A stretch of 64,000 bases of DNA from Cafeteria roenbergensis. Lineage: Eukaryota > Sar > Bigyra > Bicosoecida > Cafeteriaceae. Positions 9,559-18,962 of this stretch are shown here, piece by piece. The stretch covers positions 248,001-312,000 of the forward strand of contig VLTN01000003.1 in NCBI GenBank assembly GCA_008330645.1, written 5' to 3'. The position numbers and the translations under genes are program-made. Positions within the stretch are counted from its first letter, which is position 1; the number at the start of each line of letters is the position of its first letter. The notes beneath the pieces were generated by a model, which ran no database searches, was not told the origin of the DNA, and was given only the letters and a program-made list of their open reading frames with translations.

Positions 9559-11015
9559 TCAAGCTGTGGCGGGCGCAGCCGGGGCTGCAAGCGACGCGCA
9601 GTCGCTGGCGTCCCCATCGCGCCAAGCAAACTCCCCGCAGTCCGCGTACAGCGAGGCAATCGACCCAAGCTCGCCGCAAACACTGCGGCCCATCGCACCC
9701 TGGCCAGCATCGGGAGCCTCCAGGAGTGGCAGCAGCGCTCCGGCTGTGAGGCCGCATGCAATGAGTCGCGCGGTCACGCTGCGCGTTTTTGCGCTTGCCG
9801 CATTTCCGCTCTCGCCCGCATCTCCTGTTTCCGGCCGCATGGGTGCCAGCACGTTCATCAGTGCGGCAGCAGCTGCGCCTGCCGCATCGGGCTCCGTCCC
9901 ACCGCCGCAAAGCAGCTCCGCCAGCCGCCGTAGCAGCAGCGGCCGCGAGGCAAGCTCCCTCCGCGCGCGGCTGTCCCTTGCCAAGTTCTGCGCAATGCCG
10001 GCCGCAGAAGCAGCAGCGCGGGGAAGAGGGAGCTCCAGAAGCTGGCGAAGGAGGTCAACCACTCCGCATTCGCGGAGCGACTGGGCTTCGATCGGGTCGC
10101 AGCTGAGGTTGTGAGCCGCCCCTGCGGCTCGGACCAAAAGTAGCGCGCAGCTTGCCGTGTCGGTCTCGCTTGCAGTGTTTCGAATCGAGCCAGCCACGGC
10201 AGCCCCGGCCGAAGCAGCTGCCCCGCCAGAGGCCTCCTCCGCCTCGTCCAGCGGCTTGAGCGCCCGCTCCCAAGCCGAAAGGCCGTGGCGGATCGCTCCG
10301 CACAAGACCGCGGACGCCCTCGTGGAGCGCGCCACGACCCTTCCGTCGTGTCGGAACACTATGCTCTGGACCGCCCCTGCAGCTGCTGCGGCAAGCGCCG
10401 CGTGCACCGTCTGCCCAATCAGCTCCAGCAGCGGGGGCAGCGCGCCCTCGCCCGCTACGACGGCGATGTTCTCCTCCTCGAAACAAACGTTCTGGACCAC
10501 GCCGCAAGCCTCTCGGGCCGCCGCCGCGGAGGGCGGCGATTCGAGCACCGAACGCAGCCGGGCAAGCACAGAGCGGCTGAGGCCCCCCTGCCGGTGAGCC
10601 CCCGCCTCGTCGTCATGGACGGCGCGGTTGCATGCCCGGCGGAGAAGGAGCTTCCAGGCCAGCATGACGAGCTCCGTGACGGCACCTGCAGTGGCCGAGC
10701 GGTCTCCAATGGGCGGCAGCAGGCGCGCAAGCGACACGAGGTCGTCGCCCCCGCTGCCTGAGCCGTCGTCCGCTTTGCCGCGCCGCACGAACGATTCTAG
10801 CCGCGCAATCACGGCTTCGGTTGCTTCTGCGGGGCACAACACCGACATCCGCACAAGCTCGCAGCGGTGTTTACCGAAGGGGGGGGGGACGGGGCGCGTG
10901 GCTGCAGAACGCCGCCCGAGCAAGCCAACGCGTTTCCAGACTCACCTCGTCCCTGCGCAACCCGAACGGCCGCTGCTATCGAGCCAAAAGGCTCTCCTTC
11001 CGCTGGGGCAGCCAT
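9559..11015 (-). CDS. Armadillo-repeat-like protein (2 exons)
   Basis: Exons are 11015-10946 and 10826-9559, giving 445 residues. The 119-base intron starts GTGAGT and ends CGCAG, with phase 1 on both sides. The protein is almost wholly alpha-helical and shows irregular armadillo-like repeats. Examples are the segments around ACGVVQNVCFEEENIAVVA, AGAAHNLSCDPIEAQSLRE and AGIAQNLARDSRARRELA, where a small-residue helix is followed by an Asn-Leu turn and a charged helix, as in ARM proteins. No catalytic domain, signal or membrane segment is visible. ARM proteins are scaffolds for protein binding; the partner cannot be named. It lies 164 bases upstream of the GBP-like gene on the same strand. The short first exon ends QGR and continues into EATEAVIARLE, giving a smooth helix across the splice. 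Confidence 0.65.
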
Positions 11016-11549
11016 CTATCGGCTCGTTCGCAAGAGCTCCGCGCTCCGGCTCAACGATGCGGTGGCAGCGCCAGCTGCTGCAGCGGCCTCCTTCCCAGGG
11101 CCTGGGGCGCCACGCCCTCCAAAGCAAGCCAGCAAGGCGACGCCAACCCCCCTCGTTCTCCTGCCGTCAGGCGCCTGCCGAGGGCCCCACAACGTTGGCG
11201 CGACTGGGGCTGGGCACAGCAACCGCGGCCTCCTCGGTCGGCGCTGGCCGCTTCCCACCCGCCGGAGCGACAGCTGCCACCGACCTGTCAGGCGAACAAG
11301 TCCCCTGCAGCAAACCCCGCAGCGCGCGAGGGTGGGCCGGGCTTCCCCGTGTGAGCGTGGCTGGCAGCCTCGGCCCGGCGACCTGCAGTTGGACTCAGCG
11401 GCCGGCTCTGCTCGCCAAGCGGAAGCCGTCGCCAGCACCTGCACTCGAGCCGAGGACCAAGAGGCGGTGTGCCTGCCGGCAGGTGCGGGGTCGGGGTTTG
11501 AATCGGCGCTGGTTCGGTGCTGCGGGCGTGACTTCTGCAAGCGCGCGGA
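11016..11549. promoter_or_regulatory. Divergent promoter region, ARM-repeat / MED8-like genes
   Basis: This is a 534-base spacer between two genes that start outward in opposite directions. Open frames cross it, but they are Arg/Ser/Pro-rich with no family resemblance. I see no clear TATA or CCAAT element. Confidence 0.35.
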
Positions 11550-12234
11550 ATGGCCGGGCTGCCGAGTGTCCCTGTGGCGGACGACTTGGTCAAGTCACAG
11601 CTCATTGCCACAGAGCATGCGGCGGTGGAGACAATCAACACCGTGTCCAGGACGCTTGTGGGTGGCTCGAAAGGGGCGGCGGGCCTGGCCTCCGGCTTGC
11701 CAGTGCTGGCCGAGGCCCTCGAGGCGCTGGACGCGACCATCGAGCCGGGGATGCGCTTCACCGCGCTCTATCCAGCGCGCATCGACCCCCACCTCCCCCC
11801 GAGTGAGCCCCGCCTCGCGTGCTTCGTAGTGACGCGCGCCCCCGTGCGAGAATCCCGCTCGCATCACTGGCGCCGCCTGGCTGCCCATATGCCCCGCCGC
11901 GACCGCAGACACGATCCCCAGCCTGCTCCAGAGCGGGAAGCTCCCCCATGAGCGCGAAGAAGAGGCAGAATGCGTTCGAGAGGCCGCCGCAGCAGGGGAG
12001 TTGCCCAAGGAGGGGGTGAGTAGCCCTGCAGGCGAGCTCGCGCATCCACGCCGGAACCGGCGCTGACCGCGCTGCCGCAGCTCCGCACCCACCATCACAG
12101 TCGCCCCTCCCGCCGCGCTGGGCACCCGCATCGCACCGCAGCAAGTGACCAAGTTCAACGGGACGGTATCCAAGCTGGTTGCGCACTTTGACGCGGCGCT
12201 GGCCGGCCTGCAGGGCGGCGACGGCGCGGCGTGA
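11550..12234 (+). CDS. Small protein resembling Mediator subunit 8 (3 exons)
   Basis: Exons are 11550-11802, 11909-12015 and 12142-12234, giving 150 residues; introns start GTGAGC and GTGAGT and end CGCAG, and all phases fit. The layout parallels MED8. A helical N-terminal half with spaced Leu/Val residues is followed by a short proline segment (YPARIDPHLPP), then IPSLLQSGKLPHEREEE, which resembles the MED8 signature of a Leu-Leu-Arg-Thr-Lys-Pro-like box leading into an acidic helix. A last helix follows with the sequence QVTKFNGTVSKLVAHF. MED8 sits in the Mediator head and contacts TBP and RNA polymerase II. The match rests on pattern and length only, so the identity is tentative. The other acceptor sites tested for exon 3 break the frame. 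Confidence 0.5.
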
Positions 12235-12630
12235 GCGGCAAATCACAGCGAGTGCGTGTGCGTGCTGGGAAGACGATAGCCTGGGCGGTGCTCGGACGCG
12301 AGGGGTGCGCGGGCCTGGGACGGCATCGTGCGTGTGCGGTGTGCGTGCGCCGACGGCCGCCTTGCTGCGCTCTGGAGCTGGTCGCGTCTGCATTTGCACG
12401 CTGAGCCCCGCACCTCTCCAGCGCGCCAGCGCGACGCGTCCTCTCCAAGCAAACTGGCCTGACGAGCGCAAGCGCCCCGTGCTGGGCAGGATCCCAGCCC
12501 TCCCGGCCGCATCGAACACACCAATCACCGCGCGCCGCACGGCACTCGGTCGGAACGGCTGCGGCGCGCCAGCCAGGCGACGAACATCTCGCCCGCATCG
12601 ACGGCCCATCACCGGTACGTCACACAAGAA
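12235..12630. other. Convergent spacer, MED8-like / CFAP58
   Basis: This spacer lies between two stop codons facing each other. It should contain both 3' UTRs. I see no gene, RNA or repeat in it. Confidence 0.35.
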
Positions 12631-15459
12631 TCATGCGGATCCGTCCTTGGTCTCCCCGTCGCCCTCCTTCGCCTCCGCGGCCTCACCCGCGCGCTGCGCC
12701 TGACGCTGGGACCCGCCGCGCGCCGCGAAGGCAGCTCCAGCCGCGCCTGCTCCTGCCGCAGGCATGGCCCCCAGTGCACCCGCAGCGGCAGCCGCCGCCG
12801 CGCCGCTGCCTCCGTGCACCGCTCCGCCTTGCCCGAACTCCGGCCCGCTGACCGCCGCCGCCCCCGCCGCCGCTGCCGCCCCCGCCGTCGGATCGTAACC
12901 GTCCCCGGGCAGCGAGATTCCGAGCGCCGCGGCGAACCGCGCCTCCTCCTCCCGCTTCGCGGCCGCCCGCTCCTCGGCCCTCACCCGGCGGGCGTAGCCC
13001 TGGTCCAGCTCCCTGCCGCGCTCCCGCAGGCCCTCCACCGCCCGCTTCAGCTCGTCCACGAGCGCCTTTTGGGTCTCGCGCTCCTCCTTCATCGATCGCA
13101 GCTGCTTCTGCTTCGCCTTGAGGTCCGCTCGAAGCGCCGCCGTCTCCTCCTCCACCTCCTCACCCGGCTGCCGCGCCAGGGCCTCGCGCATCTCCACGTA
13201 CAGGCGCTCCTTCTCCTGGATGGCGAGGTCCCGCTGGGCCACCTTCTCGTCGGCCTCCAGCAGCCGCCTCTGCAGCGACAGCACCCGCTGGACCAGCTTG
13301 TACCGCTCCGGGTCCACCACCTGCATCGCCCGCCACCGGTGGACGTTGACCGGCCGCTGAAGCTCGTCTGACAGGGACCTGATCCTCGCGCGCTCCCGGT
13401 TCAGCGCGGCCTCGAGACGGCGCTGCTCGCGGCGCATGTCCTTGAGGCTGCCCACCTGCGTCCTGGCAAGCTCCGCCTCTGCCTGGAGCTCGGCGATGCG
13501 GTCTCGCTCCGCGGCCTGCTCGCGCCGCTTGCTCGTCCAGAGCGCCGCCCCCCTGGCCAGCGCCGACTTTTGAACCTTGAGCTTTTCGTACAGGGCGGTG
13601 AGCTCCTCGTCCCGGCGCACCAGCTGGGCCTGGAGCACGTCGCGCTCGCCCACGACGGCGGCAAACTCCTTGCGCTGCCGCTCCCGCTCGTCCTCCGCCT
13701 CCTTCACGATGCGCTGCAGCTTCACGGCCTCGCCCTCCTGGGCCACGAGCAGGTCGTCCGCGTTGCGCGACCGGTTCTGCAGCGTGGAGAGGTCGGCGGC
13801 CACCCGCTCGCTCTCCTTCTCCGCCTTTTTGAACTCAAAGTGCTCCTTCACAAGCCGGTGGTCCTTGGCCATCAGCTCGTCCTTCAGCTGCTCGATGCGG
13901 TACGTGGTGGACTGGAACTGCCGGCGCATGGTCTCGATGTCCCGCTCAGATGCGCGCAGCGTCTTGGCGTACGAGGCCCTGTCCGCGCGCACGCTCTCCA
14001 AGAGGTTCTCCTGCCCCCTGATCTTGGCGCGAACCTCAATGAGCCGACGCTGGGCCTGTCCCGCCTTGAGCTCGCGCTCCTTGGCCTGCGACGACGCAGC
14101 CATGAACCGCTCGCTCGCGGCCTCGCCGGCCGCCGCGACGCGCGCCCTGTCCTCCCGGAGGCTGTCGATGCGGTCGCGCAGCGCCAGCACCGCCTCCCGG
14201 TAGGCCCGGCACTCGGCGCGGAGCGTCGAAGCGGCGGAGCCGTGCTCTGCCACGAGCCTGTCGACCGTCGCGGAGGCGTCCACCTCCGATGTGATGGCCC
14301 GTCGGAGCAGCTCGCGCTCCTGCCTGCGCTTCTCCTGCTCCCGGCGGAGGCCACGCGTGTCCGACAGGATGGCCGAGGCCTCCGCGGAGAGTCGCTCCCG
14401 CTGCTCGCGCAGAGCCACTTCGGCCTTGACGACGTCGGCCTGCTTCGCCGCCTGCGCGTCGATGAGGCGGGAGGCCTTGGCGTGCTTCGCCCGGAGGTGC
14501 TCCGTCTCCTTCTCGACCGCCGCGATGTCGGCGTGACGCTCTCGCAGCTGGGCGTCCAGCTCGACCAGGTCCCGGGCCAGCACCTCGTTGATGCGCCCCT
14601 CCCCGTCCAGCGCGGTGGTGAGCTGCCCCACCTCCGTGTGGAGGCGGTCGTACGCGCTCATAAGGTGCTCCATGCGAGCGCGGATGGCCCGGGCAGCGGC
14701 CTGCTCGCGCGCGGCGGCGGACTCGGCGTCGGCCGCCTCGGCCTCGGACTCGCGCGCCCTGCGCCCCAGCGCCTCCGCCTCCGCCTGCGACCCCCGCATG
14801 GTGACGTCGGCCTCCTCCTTCTTCCCCTGCAGGCGTCGCGCCTCGCGCTTGAGCTCCTCCGTGGCCTCCGCGATGGAGGCCATGTTCTTCCGCATGGCGC
14901 TGCGGCGGCCCTCCAGCTCCGCCACGTGCTCGCGCAGGGCGTCCACGTCGCCCGTTACGGCCGCCTGCTGCTCCCGGCGGGCCGCCACCAGCTGGCCGAG
15001 CCTGGCCGCCTCGTCCTCCTCGCGCTCCCGCTGCTCCACCTGGTCCTCGGTCCAGTCGGCCCCGCGGCCCACCACCTCGTCCAGCTCTGCCAGCCGCTTG
15101 CGCGTGGCGTCGATGTCGCGCTGAGCCTCGGCCTTGGCTTCGGCCAGGCGGTGCAGGTCGCCCGAGATCGTGGCCACCTCCTCCTCGAGCTGCCGCTTGG
15201 CGCCGTCGAGGTCAGACCGCTCCTGCTCCGCCCCATCCTTTGCGCGGCGCTTCTGGTCGAGCTCCCCGCGGATCTGGGCCACTCGCTCCGCCGCCTCGCG
15301 CTCCGCTTCGCGCGCCTTGCGGATGGTCTTGACCAGACGCTCAAAGTCGCGCCGAAAGTTGTCCAGGGCCGCCACCAGCTCCAGCTCGTCCAGCGTGTGG
15401 AGTGCAGCCGCGTCGGGGGCACCCGCGGACGCGCCGTCGTCTGCCGCCGCGGCAGCCAT
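12631..15459 (-). CDS. CFAP58: Cilia- and flagella-associated protein 58
   Basis: The product has 942 residues (human CFAP58 has 872). It is almost entirely coiled coil, rich in Glu, Arg, Ala and Leu heptads. About residues 705-775 give the diagnostic C-terminal signature of the family: VNVHRW, then DPERYKLVQRVLSLQRRL, then QEKERLYVEMREALARQPG, matching the EKEKLYVELK...ARQPGPEV block of CFAP58/CCDC147. CFAP58 is a structural axoneme and mid-piece protein needed for flagellar assembly and movement, so the cell very probably builds motile flagella. The last 90 residues form an Ala/Gly-rich tail not expected in animals. The start chosen is the ATG at 15459, just before the first coiled coil. 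The frame stays open for another 1.2 kb upstream, but that text is Arg/Pro/Ala-rich and overlaps the divergent neighbour. Confidence 0.9.
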   Translation of the reverse strand: MAAAAADDGASAGAPDAAALHTLDELELVAALDNFRRDFERLVKTIRKAREAEREAAERVAQIRGELDQKRRAKDGAEQERSDLDGAKRQLEEEVATISGDLHRLAEAKAEAQRDIDATRKRLAELDEVVGRGADWTEDQVEQREREEDEAARLGQLVAARREQQAAVTGDVDALREHVAELEGRRSAMRKNMASIAEATEELKREARRLQGKKEEADVTMRGSQAEAEALGRRARESEAEAADAESAAAREQAAARAIRARMEHLMSAYDRLHTEVGQLTTALDGEGRINEVLARDLVELDAQLRERHADIAAVEKETEHLRAKHAKASRLIDAQAAKQADVVKAEVALREQRERLSAEASAILSDTRGLRREQEKRRQERELLRRAITSEVDASATVDRLVAEHGSAASTLRAECRAYREAVLALRDRIDSLREDRARVAAAGEAASERFMAASSQAKERELKAGQAQRRLIEVRAKIRGQENLLESVRADRASYAKTLRASERDIETMRRQFQSTTYRIEQLKDELMAKDHRLVKEHFEFKKAEKESERVAADLSTLQNRSRNADDLLVAQEGEAVKLQRIVKEAEDERERQRKEFAAVVGERDVLQAQLVRRDEELTALYEKLKVQKSALARGAALWTSKRREQAAERDRIAELQAEAELARTQVGSLKDMRREQRRLEAALNRERARIRSLSDELQRPVNVHRWRAMQVVDPERYKLVQRVLSLQRRLLEADEKVAQRDLAIQEKERLYVEMREALARQPGEEVEEETAALRADLKAKQKQLRSMKEERETQKALVDELKRAVEGLRERGRELDQGYARRVRAEERAAAKREEEARFAAALGISLPGDGYDPTAGAAAAAGAAAVSGPEFGQGGAVHGGSGAAAAAAAGALGAMPAAGAGAAGAAFAARGGSQRQAQRAGEAAEAKEGDGETKDGSA

Positions 15460-16158
15460 TGCAACTGGAGGCTGATTCGCGCGGCGTGCGCTCGCTGCTT
15501 CCGGCTCGGTACCTTCGCCACGCGAGGGCGCTCCCGGCTCACACCGGTGCGTCTCCTCACAAACGGTCTGGTGCCTCGCTGCGGTCGGCGACTGCCCGGC
15601 TCGCGCCTCGGTCCCGCCCGGCTGGTCCCGGTAGCCTGCGCGCGAGACAACGGCACTGACCGGCCCGGCAACCGCTGCCTGCGGAAGCTCGCTGAGCCGT
15701 GCTGCTCCGCCACTGCGAGCTCGCAGGTCCCGCGAAGCTGGACGTCCTGCCCCCGGGCGAGGGCGGCGAGTGGCGCTCCCTGCGGGCTTGGCTGCGCGGC
15801 GCCGCCTGCGTGGCCTCGCGGGCAGGCGGCTGGCCGGCCGCTGGCCGGGCGGCAGAGCCAGCAAGTCCTGGGAAAACCAGCAATTCGCCCGAGGCGGCCC
15901 CGCAACAGCACCGGCCGCTGCTCGCGGCCCGAAGTGCCGCGAGGCTGCAAGCGCCCCCGCCCTCTCCAGGGCCGGCACTTTGGCGTCGCAGAGGCCCGCG
16001 CGGACAGCAAGCGACGGCGTTGCGCGGCGAAGCGGGCTGTCGGCAAGGCCAGAGCAAGGCCGGCGAGTCGGCGCCACTCGGCGAGACCCAGACCAGGCTC
16101 GGACCGCGGCGCAGTGACGCCCCCCGACTGCTGAGCGGCTGTGAGCAGCACCCAAGCA
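15460..16158. promoter_or_regulatory. Divergent promoter region, CFAP58 / F-box-like gene
   Basis: This is about 700 bases between divergent starts. It is open in several frames on both strands because of base composition, yet none of the translations looks like a protein domain. Promoters and 5' UTRs of both neighbours must lie here. I see no X-box-like or TATA-like site that I would defend. Confidence 0.35.
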
Positions 16159-18726
16159 ATGTCCCTGCCGGCCGCGGAGCGCGCGTCTGCGGCGCTCGCG
16201 GAGCTTCAGGCCGAGATCGCGAGCGCTGGCGCAGCACGCAGCGTGGCGGCCGAACTCCGCGCCCGCGAGCTGGAGGCGCGGCTTCAGGACGCGCGGGACG
16301 CGCTCGAGCTTAGTCGCGACGTCATCGAGGAGCAGGCAGCGGAGCTGGGCCGCGCCAGCCTGCAGCACGAGGAGCTCGTGGCCGAGGGCAGGTCCGCGCT
16401 CGAAGCGCTGGAGGGCGACCTGTGGCGCGCGACGGCGGCCGTGTCCGAGGCAGTGCGCCGCGCAGAAGCGGCAGATGCAAGCCGCGCGGCCGCCGAAGAG
16501 GCCCTCGACGCCGCCCGTGAGGACGCGTCGATGCGCATCCCCGAGGCCGCCCGCTCGCTTGCGGCCGTGGGCACCTGCCCACTCCTCGCCATCCCGCACG
16601 AGGCCATGCGCACCGTCCTGAGCATGCTGGACGCGACCTCGGCCAACAACTTCGCGGCGGCGGGGCGGGGCGCCTACCTGCGTCTCGCCTCGGCGCTTGC
16701 GCTGGAGGCGCTCCCCACTCCGCACCTCGTGCCTGCCGGCCTTGCTGCGCCGCGCAGCGCCTCTGGCGCCCGCGGTGGGGGCCGCACGGGCAGCCTGGCA
16801 GGCGCCCGGCCTGGCTCCAACGCCGATCGCACCGCCGCGGCCGCCGCAGCGTCGGGCGCTGGGGCCGACGGCGACAAGGGCGACGACGCCATTGGCGTAG
16901 CAGCTGCAAGGGGCGCCGAACGAGGGGCCTTTGGCCAGCCCAGCGGCACCCGTTCGACCAGCGGCTCTGCCAAGCGTTTCGGGTTCTCGACCGCCGACGA
17001 CGCCGCCCAGAGCCTCGGGCAGGAGCAGCCCAGAGCCAAGCCCGCGCCTGACAGGGCTGCGGACGCCGCCGGCCCGAACTCCGCAGAGGCCGCTGCCACT
17101 GCGGCCCCCGCATCGGCGGGCGACTCACCGGCTCCGACCTCGCCGGGCTCCGCCTCGGGCCAGCGCGGCGTTGCGGCGTCGCGCGCTCGCGGCGACGGGC
17201 TCGACGCCACCGCTCCGGGCGCAGCCGGCGGGGAGGACGGCTCCACTACCGCGGCGCAGCGCATGGCCGCCGCCGCGCCGCACGTGCGCCTCGTGCACCA
17301 GCGCAGGCGGGCCGCCCAGTGGTTCCTCCGCGTCCTCTTCCCCCCGGGCCCGGAGGACGCCGCCGCCGCCGCCGCCGCCGCCGCCGCGGCCGCCGCCCCT
17401 GCAGCTGGGTGGGCGACTGTCCCAGAGGGCAACCCTCGCGCTGGGAGCTCGCGCCCCGGGCGCGTCTCTGACGCAGACGGGCCTGGCCGAACAGCCAGCG
17501 ACGCCGCCAGCGACGCTGCCTCCGCAGCGTCCCGCCCCACCCCCCGCGGGAGGGCTGGTCCTTCGGCACTTGACCGCGGCCTCTCTGCGATCGCCGCCGC
17601 GGCTGTGACCTCCGGACTCCTCGCCGGCATCGGCGACGGCGGCTCCGTCTTCTTCAGCGGGGGCACTTCGATCGGCTCTGCAGCCGAGTTTGATTCGCCC
17701 ATGATGTCGTCACCCGCCAGGCGAGGCGGTGGCGGCTCCAGTGTCACCGGCAGCGTGGCCAACGGGCAACCGACCCGGAGAGCGTCCGCGAGGGGCTTCC
17801 TGGGCTGGAGGGGGAGCCCCGCGCCCTCCACCCCCCCCGCCGGCGGCCGTCGAGGGACTGGCGGCCAGGCCTCGGGCGGCACGCCGACGGGCGGCGGCAT
17901 CCCCGCGGCACAGGCCAAGGAGGTGATGGAGCACGCTAAGCGTATGAAGGTGAAGCACGAGAAGCTCGCCGGCATGGCGCGAGCAGCAATGGCCAAGGTG
18001 GAGGATATCAAGCGCGAGCTCCGCGTGAAGATGCAAGTCAATGAGCTCCTGGACAAGCGCGTGACGGAGACGGAGCAGAAGGCAGCCAGGACGGAGCAAG
18101 CCATGCAGAGCATGGTCCAGCAGCACGAGAAGGACCTCTCAGCCATGGCCAAGCTGAAGCGCGACTGGGTCAAGGCGCAGGCGCAGGCGGAGGCCGCGGC
18201 GGCTGCGATGCTCGAAGCCAACGCGAGGGCCGAGGCGGAGGCGGAGGCGGCCGCGGAGTCGAGCACCGGCCTGGCTGCTGCCTCCGCGGAGCGCAACGCA
18301 CTCCGCGCCCGCCTGGAGGAGGTTTCGCGGCAGATGGACCAGGCGCTGGACAAGGCCCGCAAGGCCGAGAAGCGGGCCGCCGTGGCGGAGGAGGAGATGC
18401 TTCGCTACCAGCGCAGGGACGCCGAGCGCTCGGCGGCCGCAGCGGCGCCGGCGCCAGCGCCCGCACCTCGGGCCCCTGGCAACCCCTTTGCCGCAGACGC
18501 TCCTGCGACCAAGGCCACCCCCAAGCCCGGAAACCCGTTCGCGGCAGAGCCGGCCGGGGGGGAGGGCGCCGAGGCAGCGCGGCTTCGTGCGGAGGTCCGC
18601 AGGCTGACGGAGGCGCTCGGAGCCGCGGAGGAGCGAGCCTCGGAGGCGGAGGCGCAGGCCGCCGAGCACAAGCGCAACGTGCGCAAGCTCGTCAAGCTCG
18701 TCAAGGCCGAGCGAGGGACGAGGTGA
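16159..18726 (+). CDS. F-box-like coiled-coil protein with NPF motifs
   Basis: The product has 855 residues from the first ATG. Residues 1-135 form a coiled coil. Residues about 142-178 (LLAIPHEAMRTVLSMLDATS, then NNFAAAGRGAYLRLA) have the hydrophobic spacing of an F-box, the Skp1-binding motif of SCF ubiquitin ligases. A long disordered centre rich in Ala, Gly, Pro and Ser includes a poly-Ala tract near 17360. From about residue 590 a second, longer coiled coil follows. Near the C terminus two copies of GNPFAA (Asn 775 and Asn 792) match the NPF tripeptide that EH domains of endocytic adaptors bind. No known protein with this order comes to mind. It could be a substrate adaptor or a trafficking scaffold; both are inference. 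Upstream codons from a GTG at 16141 are in frame but lack an ATG. Confidence 0.65.
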   Translation: MSLPAAERASAALAELQAEIASAGAARSVAAELRARELEARLQDARDALELSRDVIEEQAAELGRASLQHEELVAEGRSALEALEGDLWRATAAVSEAVRRAEAADASRAAAEEALDAAREDASMRIPEAARSLAAVGTCPLLAIPHEAMRTVLSMLDATSANNFAAAGRGAYLRLASALALEALPTPHLVPAGLAAPRSASGARGGGRTGSLAGARPGSNADRTAAAAAASGAGADGDKGDDAIGVAAARGAERGAFGQPSGTRSTSGSAKRFGFSTADDAAQSLGQEQPRAKPAPDRAADAAGPNSAEAAATAAPASAGDSPAPTSPGSASGQRGVAASRARGDGLDATAPGAAGGEDGSTTAAQRMAAAAPHVRLVHQRRRAAQWFLRVLFPPGPEDAAAAAAAAAAAAAPAAGWATVPEGNPRAGSSRPGRVSDADGPGRTASDAASDAASAASRPTPRGRAGPSALDRGLSAIAAAAVTSGLLAGIGDGGSVFFSGGTSIGSAAEFDSPMMSSPARRGGGGSSVTGSVANGQPTRRASARGFLGWRGSPAPSTPPAGGRRGTGGQASGGTPTGGGIPAAQAKEVMEHAKRMKVKHEKLAGMARAAMAKVEDIKRELRVKMQVNELLDKRVTETEQKAARTEQAMQSMVQQHEKDLSAMAKLKRDWVKAQAQAEAAAAAMLEANARAEAEAEAAAESSTGLAAASAERNALRARLEEVSRQMDQALDKARKAEKRAAVAEEEMLRYQRRDAERSAAAAAPAPAPAPRAPGNPFAADAPATKATPKPGNPFAAEPAGGEGAEAARLRAEVRRLTEALGAAEERASEAEAQAAEHKRNVRKLVKLVKAERGTR

Positions 18727-18962
18727 GGCCTCCCGTTCTGCCCGCCTTCTTGGATGACGGGCCTGGCCCATGTGCGCGACTCTTGCGAGACGGGCGAGGT
18801 GGCGTCTGGCGGTTGTGTGTGCTTTCGTGTGCGCGCAATGCGTTTTGTGGGCGGCTGCGGCGAGCGTACGCGCCTGAATGCGAAGCCTCTCAGTCGGCGG
18901 CTTCGCGTGGACAGCCGCCATCAAGCAGTCACGCAGCTTGCAGGCCTCAGCCACGGTGCCCA

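Noticed and set aside
9395-9910. N-terminal extension of the GBP-like GTPase
   Set aside because: It is Arg/Cys/His-rich with no domain and overlaps the 3' end of the ARM-repeat gene. The ATG at 9394 sits right before the G domain.
12081-12100. Nearer acceptors for the third exon of the MED8-like gene
   Set aside because: Acceptors ending at 12080 and 12100 both put the last exon out of frame. The CGCAG ending at 12141 keeps phase.
16141-16158. GTG start and GTGAGC donor-like word just before the F-box-like gene
   Set aside because: Eukaryotic genes rarely start at GTG, and no upstream exon ending here could be recognised. The first ATG at 16159 is enough.
15460-16725. Upstream extension of the CFAP58 frame by about 420 codons
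   Set aside because: The frame is open, but its translation is Arg/Pro/Ala-rich, has no homology and overlaps the divergent F-box-like gene. In DNA this GC-rich, stop codons are rare by chance.
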